From assembly GCF_900167525.1 (NCBI RefSeq), contig NZ_FUZQ01000006.1, positions 310,001 through 374,000 of the forward strand: a DNA stretch of 64,000 nt, given 5' to 3'. Of this stretch, positions 29,843 to 39,270 are shown piece after piece; position 1 is the stretch's first letter; every line of letters begins with the position of its first letter. This DNA comes from Krasilnikoviella flava (GTDB lineage Bacteria > Actinomycetota > Actinomycetes > Actinomycetales > Cellulomonadaceae). Under the pieces are notes generated by a model, which ran no database searches, had not been told where the DNA came from, and saw nothing but the letters and a program-made list of their open reading frames with translations. Made by a program: the position numbers and the translations under genes.

Positions 29843-30444
29843 TGCCCAAGATCATCGGGAAGAGCCTGCACGAGCACCGCCAGATGACCCGGCACAAGCT
29901 GTTCACCGCCCTCTCGACGCTGATGTCCGAGCGCGGGTTCGACTCCGTGACCCTGGCCGACATCGCGACGGCGGCCGGCGTCGGGCGCACCGCGGTCTAC
30001 AACCACTTCCCCGACAAGGAGGCGCTGCTGCTGGGCTTCATCACCCATGAGACCGAGCAGTACGCGCAGACCCTGGAGCGGGCGCTCGCCGAGGTGGACG
30101 ACCCCGTGGAGCAGCTCCGGACGTACATCCGCCAGCAGGCCCAGCTCACCCGCGTCTTCCACCTCGCCCCCGGCCCCGACCTGCGCACCGTGCTGTCGCG
30201 CACCACGCAGGCGCGGCTGCGGGAGCACGCGGAGATCGTGGAGTCCATCCTCAAGCGCATCCTGCGCGCCGGGATCGCCGAGGGCGAGTTCCCCGAGCAG
30301 GACATCGAGCCCACGGTGCAGCTGGTCAACGCCTGCCTGTCGGGCCGGCTGATCCCCGATGCCCCGGACGCTCGCGAGCGCGCGATCCGCGCCACCGAGG
30401 CGTTCGTGCTGCGGGCCGTCGGCGCCCGCGTCGCCGCGGCCTGA
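29842..30444 (+). CDS. TetR-family regulator
   Basis: 200 aa. HTH near residues 25-70: LFTALSTLMSERGFDSVTLA, then DIATAAGVGRTAVYNHFPDK. The all-alpha C-terminal domain is ligand-binding, of unknown specificity. The start at 29842 is preferred over 29812 because the operator and -10 box lie between them. It is followed, convergently, by the sugar-isomerase-like gene. Confidence 0.92.
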   Translation: MPKIIGKSLHEHRQMTRHKLFTALSTLMSERGFDSVTLADIATAAGVGRTAVYNHFPDKEALLLGFITHETEQYAQTLERALAEVDDPVEQLRTYIRQQAQLTRVFHLAPGPDLRTVLSRTTQARLREHAEIVESILKRILRAGIAEGEFPEQDIEPTVQLVNACLSGRLIPDAPDARERAIRATEAFVLRAVGARVAAA

Positions 30445-30474
30445 CCCTTCAGCGCCGGCCGTCAGCCCTGGCCG

Positions 30475-31359
30475 TCACCAGGCGTCGGCGGGCAGGTGGT
30501 GGTGCTCCGGCGGGGGCGGCTGGTACGGCTCCGGCACCGGGGCGAGGTGCGCCCGGGCGAACTTCAGCGCCGCCTGGAGGTCCGCGTGGCGCTCGCTCGC
30601 GGTGCGCGCCTTGCGCGTCGAGATCTCGACGACGACGTCGCCGTCGTAGTCGCGTCGCGCCAGCTCCTCCAGCACCTTGTCGCACGCCATGTCGCCGCGG
30701 CCGGGCACCATGTGCTCGTCGCGGCCCGACGCCGTGCCGTCAGCCAGGTGGACGTGGCGCAGCTTGTCGCCGAAGCCGTGCACCAGCGCGAGCCCGTCCT
30801 GCTGCGCGATCGCGGCGTGCGAGAGGTCGAGCGTGACGGCCTCGTAGTCGTGGTCGGCCGGGTCCCAGCCGGGCAGGTAGGCCTTCAGCTCGCGGTCGCC
30901 CCGCGAGCGAGGCTTCCACGGGTACATGTTCTCCACCGCGACGGTCACGCCGTCGGCCTGGTCGAGGCTGGCCTCGTTGAGCTCGTGCACCAGGTCCTGG
31001 AACTGCCGGGCGTACTTGTACTGCCAGCGGAACGGCGGGTGCACCACCACGGTCCGGGCCCCGAGCTCGCCCGCCATGTCGACGGAGCGGCGCAGCTTGT
31101 CGGCCGGCGCCCGGCCCCACACCCGCTGGCTGACCAGCAGGGTGGGCGCGTGCACGGACCGGATCGGCACGCCGTGCTCGTCGGATAGGTGCTGCAGGGC
31201 CGCCGGGTCCTGGGTGGCGGCGTCCGACCACACCATGACCTCGACGCCGTCGTACCCCAGCTCGGCGGCGACCTCGAACGCGAACGCCGCGCGGCGTGGG
31301 TACACCGACGCGGTCGACAGGGTCACCGGGACGGACGAGGGTTCGCGGGGGCCGGCCAT
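30475..31359 (-). CDS. Sugar phosphate isomerase/epimerase-like protein
   Basis: 294 aa, AP_endonuc_2/xylose-isomerase-like TIM barrel. Diagnostic pieces are VPVTLSTASVYPR, FEVAAELGYDGVEVMVWSD, VHAPTLL, VAVENMYPW and LDLSHAAIAQQD with HVHLADG, the metal-ligand Glu/Asp/His set. It could isomerise a ketose or inositol derivative; no specific pathway neighbours are present. The C-terminal HHHLPADAW tail is Pro/His-rich. Confidence 0.88.
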   Translation of the reverse strand: MAGPREPSSVPVTLSTASVYPRRAAFAFEVAAELGYDGVEVMVWSDAATQDPAALQHLSDEHGVPIRSVHAPTLLVSQRVWGRAPADKLRRSVDMAGELGARTVVVHPPFRWQYKYARQFQDLVHELNEASLDQADGVTVAVENMYPWKPRSRGDRELKAYLPGWDPADHDYEAVTLDLSHAAIAQQDGLALVHGFGDKLRHVHLADGTASGRDEHMVPGRGDMACDKVLEELARRDYDGDVVVEISTRKARTASERHADLQAALKFARAHLAPVPEPYQPPPPEHHHLPADAW

Positions 31360-31458
31360 GGTTCGCACGATAGCCGCCACGGCTGAACGGCTCCTGACAA
31401 GCGGCTGTCCTCGTCCCGCCACGATCGTCCGGCGCCGACGGCGGATAGGGTCACGGGC

Positions 31459-32103
31459 ATGGTGCGCGCGGTGGTATTCGACGTCGGTGAGACCCTGATC
31501 GACGAGACGCGGATCTGGACCCGGTGGGCCGACCGGCTGGGGGTGCCGGCCCTGACGTTCCTGGGCGTGCTGGGCGGCTGCGCGGCGCTGGACCTGTCCC
31601 ACCGGCACGCGTTCGACATGGTGCGGCCCGGCGTCGACGTGCCCGCCGAGCTCGAGCGCTGGGCCCGCGACGACCCCCACGGCCTGCGGGAGAACTTCGA
31701 CGCCGACGACCTGTACCCCGACGTGCGCGAGGCGCTCGCCGGGCTGCGCGCCGCCGGCCTCGCCGTCGTCGTCGCCGGGAACCAGCCGCCGCAGGCCCGC
31801 GCCGCGCTCGAGGCGATGGACCTGCCCGTCGACGCGATCCGCACCTCCGACGAATGGGGCGTGCAGAAGCCGGACCCGGAGTTCTTCGCGAGGGTCGCGG
31901 AGCTCAGCGGGTTCCCCGCCGCCGAGATCGCGTATGTCGGCGACCGCCTCGACAACGACGTCCTGCCCGCCGCGGACGCCGGGATGATGCCGGTCCTGAT
32001 CCGGCGCGGGCCGTGGGGCTACCTGCACGCCGAACGGGCCGAGGCGGCCCGCGCGACGGTGGTCGACTCGCTCCTCGACCTGCCCGCGCTGCTCGCCCCC
32101 TGA
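31459..32103 (+). CDS. HAD-family hydrolase
   Basis: 214 aa. Motif I is VVFDVGETLIDE with the nucleophilic Asp, motif II VVVAGNQPP (a variant of S/T), motif III K in WGVQKPDPEFF and motif IV AYVGDRLDNDV. A helical cap separates motifs I and II. Substrate is probably a small phosphate ester. TAGGGT at 31446-31451 ends 7 bases before the ATG, again suggesting leaderless expression. Confidence 0.9.
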   Translation: MVRAVVFDVGETLIDETRIWTRWADRLGVPALTFLGVLGGCAALDLSHRHAFDMVRPGVDVPAELERWARDDPHGLRENFDADDLYPDVREALAGLRAAGLAVVVAGNQPPQARAALEAMDLPVDAIRTSDEWGVQKPDPEFFARVAELSGFPAAEIAYVGDRLDNDVLPAADAGMMPVLIRRGPWGYLHAERAEAARATVVDSLLDLPALLAP

Positions 32104-32134
32104 CCGGTTCCCGCCCTCCGCTACGCTCGCGCGC

Positions 32135-33166
32135 GTGCTCACCAAGACCGAGATCAGCGACGACCAGGTCGCCGCGCTGCTCGCTCCGCTCGGTGCCGTG
32201 CGCCGTGTCGCGCCCCTGAGCGGCGGGCTGTTCGCGAGCGTGGTGCGCGCGGACCTCGCCGACGGGCGCACGGTGGTGGTCAAGGTGACGGGCGCCGACA
32301 CGACCCGCCTGCTGCGCTACGAGCACGGCGTGCTGGGCACGGAGGCGACCGTCGACCGGATCGCCCACGCCGCCGGTCTGCCGGTGCCGCGCGTGCTGCA
32401 CGTCGACACGACCCGCGCCCACGTGGACGGCGACGCCCTCGTCACGACCTTCCTCGCGGGCGACCCGTGGAGCACGCTCGAGCTGGACGACGCCGCCGCG
32501 GCCCGGGCGCGCCGGTCCCTGGGCTCGCTCATGGCCCGGCTGCACCGCCTCACGCGCGACGACCTCACGCGCCAGGACGGCGCCCCCGACGACGGCAGAC
32601 GGTTCGGGTACCCGGCGCCCGAGGCCGGCCTCGCGGCGCCCACCTGGCCGGAGGCGTTCGCGGGGATGGTGCGGGCCGCCCTCGACGACGCCGCGCGCTG
32701 GGGCGTCGACCTCCCCGCGGCGCGGCTGCTCGCCGCCGTCGACGACCACCGCGACCTGCTCGCCGACGTCACGACGCCCCGGCTCGTGCACGCCGACCTG
32801 TGGCCCGGCAACCTGCTGCTCGACCCTGCCGACCGGACCGTCGTCGGGGCCCTCGACGGCGAACGAGCCCTGTGGGGCGACCCGGTGTTCGAGCTGGTGG
32901 GCGCGGACCAGCTCGGCGCCGGCGCCGTGGACCCGGACCTGCTGGCCGGGTACCGCGACGCCGGCGGCGACCTGGGCATCGGCGACGGCACCCCGGGCTC
33001 CGGCGACCCCGACGCCTGGCAGCGCCTGCGGCTGTACCGGGCGTACTTCGCGTGCCTGCTGGTGGTGGAGATCGTGCCCCGCGCGTACGCCGGCGACTGG
33101 GTGGCCGGCCACGAGCGCACCGCGCGCGCCAACCTGCTGCAGATGCTGGACGAGCTGGGCGCCTGA
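32135..33166 (+). CDS. Phosphotransferase / aminoglycoside- or fructosamine-kinase-like protein
   Basis: 343 aa from GTG 32135. APH-type kinase fold: VVVKVTG ATP-site Lys, and the catalytic loop LVHADLWPGNLLLDP (HxDxxxxN) followed by a DGERALWGDPVFEL metal region. Such proteins phosphorylate small molecules, including aminoglycosides, fructosamines or homoserine. No resistance function can be claimed. A -10-like TACGCT (32122-32127) lies 7 bases before the start, without a Shine-Dalgarno. Confidence 0.85.
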   Translation: MLTKTEISDDQVAALLAPLGAVRRVAPLSGGLFASVVRADLADGRTVVVKVTGADTTRLLRYEHGVLGTEATVDRIAHAAGLPVPRVLHVDTTRAHVDGDALVTTFLAGDPWSTLELDDAAAARARRSLGSLMARLHRLTRDDLTRQDGAPDDGRRFGYPAPEAGLAAPTWPEAFAGMVRAALDDAARWGVDLPAARLLAAVDDHRDLLADVTTPRLVHADLWPGNLLLDPADRTVVGALDGERALWGDPVFELVGADQLGAGAVDPDLLAGYRDAGGDLGIGDGTPGSGDPDAWQRLRLYRAYFACLLVVEIVPRAYAGDWVAGHERTARANLLQMLDELGA

Positions 33167-33182
33167 CGGTCGCCGCGCCCGG

Positions 33183-34022
33183 TCAGCCGGTCCAGCCGAG
33201 GCTGCCCATCGCGTTGAGCGCGAGCAGCACCCCGAGGATCCCCAGCACCCAGCCCGTCATCTCCGCGGCGTTCTTCGACAGCCACCTCTCCAGCCGGACG
33301 AGCAGCGGGTCGACGGCCCGGGCCGCGACCAGGCGGCCCCCCAGGAGCAGCAGCGCGGGGAGCACCATCACCACGCAGTAGACGGCCAGGACACCGACGC
33401 CGGTGCCGGTCCCGAGGTCCGACGTCGTGATCAGGCCGATCGCGGCCAGGTACGGCAGCATCGTGCCGACCTCGAGCGCCACCGCGCCGAGGGCGAGGCC
33501 CATGAGCGGCAGCAGCGAGGAGCGCTGCCGCACCGCCGTCGCCGTCGTGCTTGCGGGGAGCAGGCCGGGGGTGGCGTCCGCCGGGATGACGGCGCCGGCC
33601 GTCTCGATCCCCATCGCACGCTCCCGCCAGCGGACGAGCCGGCCCGGCCGCGCCCCTTCCCGCGCGGCGCGCGCCCGCGCCCGCTTGCCGTCGAACCGGA
33701 AGCTCAGCGCGAACAGGCCGAGACCGAGCAGGAGCTGCACGATCAGCGCGGGCCGCGAGTCCAGCGCGTCCCCGAACCTGTCCAGGAAGGCGCCCGCGCC
33801 GAGCAGCACCGCGACCCCTACCGCGAGGTAGAAGACGGCGACCGTGCCCAGGTAGGCGAACATCCGCCCCGCGCGGGGCCGGCCGGGAGCCATGAGCAGC
33901 CACACGGGGATGAGCAGCGTGCCGAAGCTGGTCGAGTCGATGAGCGCCAGCACGACGAGCACGCCCGCCATGGCGCCGAGCCCGGCGCCCTCCAGGCCAC
34001 CGAGGTCCAAGGGAAGGTCCAT
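33183..34022 (-). CDS. GAP-family membrane transporter
   Basis: 279 aa, six hydrophobic helices in two halves separated by an Arg-rich cytoplasmic loop (about residues 113-175). The N-terminal motif LIDSTSFGTLLIPVWLLMAP and the later LLPLMGLALGAVALEVGTML repeat fit the GAP/Sap family in actinobacteria (LysE superfamily). Substrates of this family include glycopeptidolipid-type or small molecules. It stands alone between the kinase-like gene and the two-component system. Confidence 0.8.
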   Translation of the reverse strand: MDLPLDLGGLEGAGLGAMAGVLVVLALIDSTSFGTLLIPVWLLMAPGRPRAGRMFAYLGTVAVFYLAVGVAVLLGAGAFLDRFGDALDSRPALIVQLLLGLGLFALSFRFDGKRARARAAREGARPGRLVRWRERAMGIETAGAVIPADATPGLLPASTTATAVRQRSSLLPLMGLALGAVALEVGTMLPYLAAIGLITTSDLGTGTGVGVLAVYCVVMVLPALLLLGGRLVAARAVDPLLVRLERWLSKNAAEMTGWVLGILGVLLALNAMGSLGWTG

Positions 34023-34154
34023 CCCACGATCCTGGTGGCGAGGCGCCGACCGGGGCGTCCGCCGAACGAGTGATCCTCGGCCGCCGGGTCCCCCGGGGCG
34101 GGCATACCCCTTTCGGACGATCCCCGGGCGACGCCGCTGTGCTGGGATGGGGCC

Positions 34155-35489
34155 GTGACCACGGACCACGCCGCGACCGCCCGCCTGCGCAGGCTGGTCG
34201 GGCTGTGGAGCGGCGACGACCGCCGCAGCGACGTCACCACCGCCGTGACGCTCTTCGTGCTGGGCTGGCTCTTCCTCCAGGTCGGGCTCGTCGACCTGTT
34301 CAACGGCGGGCCCTTCGGCGCGACGACCCCCGAACCGTGGTGGCGCGTCGCGCTCCTCGCCGTCGGGTGCGCGCTCACGCTCGCCAAGCGATCCCGCCCG
34401 ATGCTGGCGCTCGCCGGCGGCGTCGGCGTCACCCTGGTCGACCTCGCCTGGGGCGGGAGCCTCGCGATCCTGCTCGTGCTGTGGGACCTGCTGTACGCGG
34501 CGGCGATGTGGTCCGGCACGACCGCGCGCCGGTGGCTGTGGGGCACGGCGATCGTGCTGAGCGTCGCCGGCGCGGTCGCCGCGGGAGAGTCGTCGCGCGA
34601 CGTGCGCGCGTTCGTCTACGCGGGGCTGAACCTCGGCGCGATCCTGCTGGTGCCGATGTGGTGGGCGACCAACGTGCGGCAGAAGTCGGAGCTGGCGGCG
34701 GTGGAGCGGTCGCGTGCCGACGAGGCTCGCCGGACGGCGGAGCTGGAGCGCGAGCGGGCCGCCGACCTGGCGCGCATCGCCGAGCTCGACCGGCACGAGG
34801 CCGTGCGGGCAGAGCGGGCGGCGATGGCGCGCGACCTGCACGACGTCATCGCCTCCCACCTGTCGACCATCGCCATCCACTCCGGCGCCGCGCTCAGCAC
34901 CCCGCCGGACGCCGCGCGCGACCGCGGCGCGCTCGAGCAGGTGCGGGCCAGCGCCGTCGCGTCGCTCACGGAGATGCGGTCGATGATCGGGCTGCTGCGC
35001 GCGGACGCCCCGCGCGACCCGCTCGCCGCGCCCGGCCGGCTCGACCGGCTGGACGACCTGCTCGACGTCGCCCGGGCTGCCGGCACCGCCGTGACGACCG
35101 AGGACCCGGGCGGCGTCGCCCGCGCCGACCTGCCGGCCGCCGTCGGGCACGCCCTCTACCGGATCGCACAGGAGGCGCTCACCAACGCCCGCAAGCACGC
35201 CCCCGGGGCGCCGGTGACGGTCCGCCTCGCCCGCGGCCCACGCCCCCGCGGCGGTGCGGTGCTGCTGGAGGTGCGGAACGCGCCGCCGCCGACAGGGCCG
35301 GGGCCTGCCGTGGACGCGGCCGGGATGCCGCTCAGCGCGGGCACGGGGATGCTCACCATGCGCGAGCGCGCGGAGGCGCTCGGCGGCACCTTCGAGGCCG
35401 GGGCGACGGACGACGGCGGCTGGGCCGTGCGCGCGCGGGTGCCGGCCGGCGCGGAGACCGGCGGAAGGAACGAAGGGACGGCGGGATGA
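34155..35489 (+). CDS. NarL-type sensor histidine kinase
   Basis: 444 aa from GTG 34155. Four to five membrane helices occupy about residues 25-175, with little extracellular sequence, so it may sense membrane state. A coiled coil (ADEARRTAELERERAADLAR) leads to the HisKA_3 phosphoacceptor ARDLHDVIASHLS, then the HATPase (YRIAQEALTNARKHA; GMLTMRERAEALGG). Its stop overlaps the response regulator start as ATGA, so the pair is one unit. Confidence 0.92.
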   Translation: MTTDHAATARLRRLVGLWSGDDRRSDVTTAVTLFVLGWLFLQVGLVDLFNGGPFGATTPEPWWRVALLAVGCALTLAKRSRPMLALAGGVGVTLVDLAWGGSLAILLVLWDLLYAAAMWSGTTARRWLWGTAIVLSVAGAVAAGESSRDVRAFVYAGLNLGAILLVPMWWATNVRQKSELAAVERSRADEARRTAELERERAADLARIAELDRHEAVRAERAAMARDLHDVIASHLSTIAIHSGAALSTPPDAARDRGALEQVRASAVASLTEMRSMIGLLRADAPRDPLAAPGRLDRLDDLLDVARAAGTAVTTEDPGGVARADLPAAVGHALYRIAQEALTNARKHAPGAPVTVRLARGPRPRGGAVLLEVRNAPPPTGPGPAVDAAGMPLSAGTGMLTMRERAEALGGTFEAGATDDGGWAVRARVPAGAETGGRNEGTAG

Positions 35490-36211
35490 CGACGACGGAG
35501 GCGGGGGCCGGGTTCGCGGACGACGGCGGGACCGGTGGCGGCGCGGTCCGCGTGCTCGTCGCCGACGACCACGCCGCGATCCGCGCAGGGCTGAGGCTGC
35601 TGCTCGACGCCGCGGACGACGTCGAGGTGGTGGGCGAGGCGGCCGACGGGGACGCCGCCGTGACCAACGCCCGCGCGCTGCGCCCCGACGTCGTGCTCAT
35701 GGACCTGCGCATGCCGGGCACGGACGGCATCGCGGCCACGCGCGCGATCGTCGCCGAGGGCCTGGCCGACGTGCTGGTGCTCACCACGTTCGACCTGGAC
35801 GAGTACGTGGACGGCGCCCTGCGGGCGGGCGCGGCGGGGTTCCTCCTCAAGACGGCGGAGCCCGTGGCGCTGCTCGACGCGGTGCGCCGCGTCGCCGCCG
35901 GGGACGGAGTGCTCGCGCCGGAGGTGACGCGGCGCGTGCTGGCGCAGCTGACGGGCGCGGCCCCGGGGCCCGCGCCCGACGTGGACGGGCCGCCGGCGGC
36001 GCCCGCCGACCCGCGGCTGTCGGACCTCACCCCGCGCGAGGTCGACGTGCTCGGCGCGCTGGGGCGCGGGCTGTCCAACCAGGGCATCGCCGACGAGCTG
36101 GTGATCACCGAGGCGACGGCCAAGACGCACGTGTCGCGGGTGCTCGCGAAGCTGGGCGTGGTGTCCCGGATGCAGGCGGCGATCGTCGCGCGGGACGTCG
36201 GCCTGGCCTGA
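35486..36211 (+). CDS. NarL/FixJ-type response regulator
   Basis: 241 aa. Receiver domain with acidic DDH cluster, phosphoacceptor Asp in DVVLMDLRMPG and the Lys in AAGFLLKTAEP. The C-terminal LuxR-type HTH is LTPREVDVLGALGRGLSNQG with EATAKTHVSRVLAKL. It is cotranslated with the kinase at 34155. The unusually long Gly-rich N-tail and the Pro-rich linker are low-complexity. Confidence 0.93.
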   Translation: MTTTEAGAGFADDGGTGGGAVRVLVADDHAAIRAGLRLLLDAADDVEVVGEAADGDAAVTNARALRPDVVLMDLRMPGTDGIAATRAIVAEGLADVLVLTTFDLDEYVDGALRAGAAGFLLKTAEPVALLDAVRRVAAGDGVLAPEVTRRVLAQLTGAAPGPAPDVDGPPAAPADPRLSDLTPREVDVLGALGRGLSNQGIADELVITEATAKTHVSRVLAKLGVVSRMQAAIVARDVGLA

Positions 36212-36230
36212 CCCGGCGCCCCGCCTCCCG

Positions 36231-37100
36231 TCACCCCGCCGGGGAGAGAGCCCGGCTGCGCACCACCCGCGCGGCGTGCGCGGCCGCCGCCGCGAGCGCC
36301 TCGGAGAGGCCCGCGCCGCGCAGGTGCGCGTCGAGGAAGCCCGCGAAGAAGCCGTCGCCCGCACCGTTGGTGTCCACGACGTCGTCCACCCGCTCGGCGG
36401 GCACGTCGACGAAGCCGTCGGCGTCCAGGGCCGTCGCGCCGCGCGCGCCGTGCGTGCACACCACGAGCCGCGCCCCGGCGTCGAGCCGCCCGGCCATGAA
36501 CGCGCGGTGGTCGGGCAGGCGGTCGGAGCTGAGGAAGACGTGCGTGCCGGCCTCCGCCCAGGGGCGGTGGAACGCGGTGACGCCGTCGTAGTCGTGCAGG
36601 TCCACCCACACGTCGCGGCCCCGCTCGGCCGCCGCCGCCAGCACGGGGACGGAGTGCGCGGCGAGGTCGACGACGACGGCCGCGGCGTCGTCCACGGCCG
36701 CGAGCGCCGCGTCCCACCCGGGCCCTGCGGCGGCGACCTCGCCGGGCGCACGCAGGTAGACCGACACCCGGTCGCCGACCGGATCCATGAGGTTGAGGTG
36801 GCTCTCGGTGCGCCCGTCCGGTGACGGCTCGGCCAGCACGCGCACCCCGGCGTCGTCGAGCACGTCGCGCACCCGCGCGCCTTCGTCGTCGTCGCCGAGC
36901 ACGGTGCGCAGCACGACGCCGCGCCCCAGGCTCGCCAGGTTGAGGGCCTTGCCCGCCGACGTGCCGCCCACCGTGTCGTAGGCGCCGCGCGCGAAGACGG
37001 TGTGGGGCGTCGGCTCGGGGAGCGCGTCGAGGTGGACGATGCGGTTCCAGGACACAGGGCCGGCGACGAGGACGTCGCCGGGGGTCAGGGTGGTGGTCAC
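36231..37100 (-). CDS. PfkB-family carbohydrate kinase
   Basis: 289 aa. PfkB ribokinase fold with signature 2 DTNGAGDGFFAGF (general base Asp and anion hole) and an N-terminal TSAGKALNLASLG substrate region. It phosphorylates a sugar or nucleoside; the specific substrate cannot be told. No sugar transporter lies beside it. Start VTTTLTP at 37100 gives the expected N-terminus. Confidence 0.88.
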   Translation of the reverse strand: MTTTLTPGDVLVAGPVSWNRIVHLDALPEPTPHTVFARGAYDTVGGTSAGKALNLASLGRGVVLRTVLGDDDEGARVRDVLDDAGVRVLAEPSPDGRTESHLNLMDPVGDRVSVYLRAPGEVAAAGPGWDAALAAVDDAAAVVVDLAAHSVPVLAAAAERGRDVWVDLHDYDGVTAFHRPWAEAGTHVFLSSDRLPDHRAFMAGRLDAGARLVVCTHGARGATALDADGFVDVPAERVDDVVDTNGAGDGFFAGFLDAHLRGAGLSEALAAAAAHAARVVRSRALSPAG

Positions 37101-37135
37101 GCCGGAACCCTAGGCCGCGGGGCCGGCGGCGCCGG

Positions 37136-39109
37136 TCAGCCGCGCAGCGGGAGCGTCAGCGAGGCGTCGCCGTCCGGCGTCACGCGGACCGGCACGCCCC
37201 AGTCCTGCTGCGCCAGGTGACAGGCGGGGAACACCTCGGGGTCGGGCTCGCCGTCCGGGCCGAGCGGGACGACGTCGCACGACGCCGCCTTGGCGGTCAC
37301 GTGCAGCACGCCCTCGGCGACGTCCGGGTCGAGCACCAGCACGCGATCGAGCTCGACGCCGTCGCCCGCGCCGTCGAGCAGCAGCTCCGGCGGGGTGGCG
37401 CTGACGCGCAGCTCGGTGGACGGGCCCCAGCGGTCGTCGAGCTTCTGGCCCGGCGCGGGCACGAACGGCACGTCCAGGCGGAGCTCTCCGGGCGCGACCT
37501 CCGTCGCCGGGCGCGCCGTGCGGTGCGCACCGCCGTCGAGCACCTGGCCCGCGACGTCCGCCGACAGCGCGACCCGCGTCAACCGGTGCGCCGCGGACTC
37601 CACGACGAGCAGGCGCGCCTGCCCCGAGCCCGTCGAAGGGCCGACCGCTGTCTCGACGAGCACGTCGCTCGGCTCCGCGAGGCCGGTGGCGAGCGTGGTG
37701 ACCTGCTGCGTGGCGGGGTCGTACCGGCGCAGCGCGCCGTTGTACGTGTCCGCGACGACCACGCTGCCGTCGGGCAGCGACGCCACGCCCAGCGGGTGCT
37801 GCAGCAGCGCGTCGGCCGCGGCGCCGTCGCGGTGGCCGAAGTCGAACAGCCCCTGTCCGACGGCGGTGCTCACCGTGACCGTGCCGTCGTCGTCCGGCAC
37901 GACACGGCGCAGGGCCGACGTCTCCGCGTCGGCCAACCAGAGCGCGTCGCCCGCGTCCGGGCCCGCGGCCGCGGCGAGCCCGGACGGCTGCGCGAACCAC
38001 GCCTGCGCCCCCGGGCCGTCCTCCAGCCCCTCGTTCATCGTGCCGGCGAGCAGCCGGAGGCTGCCGTGGCCCTCGAGCGCGAGCGGGTCGAACACCCACA
38101 GCGTGTGGTTCCCGGCCATCGCGACGACGAACGCGCCGAGCCGCGGCGACCACGCGACGTCCCACGGGGAGCTGAGCCGCACGGACGCCGCGGGGAGGGT
38201 CGCGCCCGGGTCGAACGCGTCTGTCGTCCCGACGACGTTCTCCTGCCCGCCCACCATGAACTGCTCGCCGGTGCCCGCCACCGTCCGCACCCGGCCGGTC
38301 GCCAGGTCGACCCCGCGCAGCGCGTGGTTCACCGTGTCCGCGACGAGCACGTCGTACCCGAGGGTCGGCCGCAGCTCGTCGGGCACCAGGCACAGCCCGT
38401 TCGGCTCGCTGAACCGCGCCTCGTCCGCGGAGCCCCGCGCGTCGGCGAGGCCCCGCTCGCCGGACCCGATGCGGCGCACCAGGGTCTCGCCGTCCGGCCC
38501 GAGCTCCGCCAGGGAGTGGTGACCGGCGTCGGCGACGAGCAGGTTCCCCGACGGCAGGACGACCGCCTTGGCGGGGAAGCGCAGCGTGCTCGGCGTGGGC
38601 TCGGGCGGCACGTACGGCCCGTCGCCGCGGTGCAGCGTGCCCTTCGCGTCGTGCTCGGCGACCAGCTCCTCGACGATCGCCTCGATCGCCGACGCGTGGC
38701 CCTCCCCCGCCATCTGCGCCACGACGTACCCCTCCGGGTCGACAACGACGAGCGTCGGCCAGGCGCGCGCCGTGTAGGCGCCCCACGTGACCAGCTCGGG
38801 GTCGTCGAGCACCGGGTGGCGCACCTCGTACCGCTCGACGGCGGCGGCCAGGGCGTCCGGGTCCGCCTCGTGCGCGAACTTGGGCGAGTGCACGCCCACG
38901 ATCACCAGCTCGTCACGGTGCCCCTCCTCCAGCTCGCGCAGCTCGTCCAGCACATGCAGGCAGTTGACGCAGCAGAAGGTCCAGAAGTCGAGGACGACGA
39001 CCTTGCCGCGCAGGTCCGCGAGGGCGACGTCGCGGCCGCCGGTGTTGAGCCAGCCGCGGCCGACCAGCTCGGAGGCGCGGACGCGGGGCAGGCGGGTCGA
39101 AGAGGTCAC
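37136..39109 (-). CDS. Thioredoxin-like protein with NHL repeats
   Basis: 657 aa from GTG 39109. Residues about 15-155 are a thioredoxin/TlpA domain with FWTFCCVNCLHVLDEL (CCVNC). Six or so NHL beta-propeller repeats follow (for example LLVADAGHHSLAELGPDG and VVVADTYNGALRRYDP). The C-terminal ~150 residues form another beta domain. No signal peptide is present. The order matches the NHLRC2-like family; substrate unknown. PSTGSGQA near residue 490 is encoded by a REP-like repeat (37621-37640). Confidence 0.9.
   Translation of the reverse strand: MTSSTRLPRVRASELVGRGWLNTGGRDVALADLRGKVVVLDFWTFCCVNCLHVLDELRELEEGHRDELVIVGVHSPKFAHEADPDALAAAVERYEVRHPVLDDPELVTWGAYTARAWPTLVVVDPEGYVVAQMAGEGHASAIEAIVEELVAEHDAKGTLHRGDGPYVPPEPTPSTLRFPAKAVVLPSGNLLVADAGHHSLAELGPDGETLVRRIGSGERGLADARGSADEARFSEPNGLCLVPDELRPTLGYDVLVADTVNHALRGVDLATGRVRTVAGTGEQFMVGGQENVVGTTDAFDPGATLPAASVRLSSPWDVAWSPRLGAFVVAMAGNHTLWVFDPLALEGHGSLRLLAGTMNEGLEDGPGAQAWFAQPSGLAAAAGPDAGDALWLADAETSALRRVVPDDDGTVTVSTAVGQGLFDFGHRDGAAADALLQHPLGVASLPDGSVVVADTYNGALRRYDPATQQVTTLATGLAEPSDVLVETAVGPSTGSGQARLLVVESAAHRLTRVALSADVAGQVLDGGAHRTARPATEVAPGELRLDVPFVPAPGQKLDDRWGPSTELRVSATPPELLLDGAGDGVELDRVLVLDPDVAEGVLHVTAKAASCDVVPLGPDGEPDPEVFPACHLAQQDWGVPVRVTPDGDASLTLPLRG
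37621..37640. repeat. REP-like repeat inside the thioredoxin-NHL gene
   Basis: gccccgagcccgtcgaaggg, related to the copy in pirin (26374-26393), and translated in the same frame to PSTGSG. Confidence 0.6.
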
Positions 39110-39270
39110 CCCGCCATTCTGCGGCAGGTCCGGGTCCCTCCATCACGGACGCCGGCCGCGGGCCGACCGCGCGTCGTCCGTTCGGTGGACGGCAGTGTCC
39201 GTCCGCGCAGTCCCGGACCGGGGCCGACCGGGGGACCCGCGCTCGACCTGCCGCTCCCTAGCGTGACGGC

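Noticed and set aside
32135-33166. Calling this an aminoglycoside resistance gene
   Set aside because: HxDxxxxN and the kinase fold are shared by many small-molecule kinases; nothing in the sequence or context indicates resistance.
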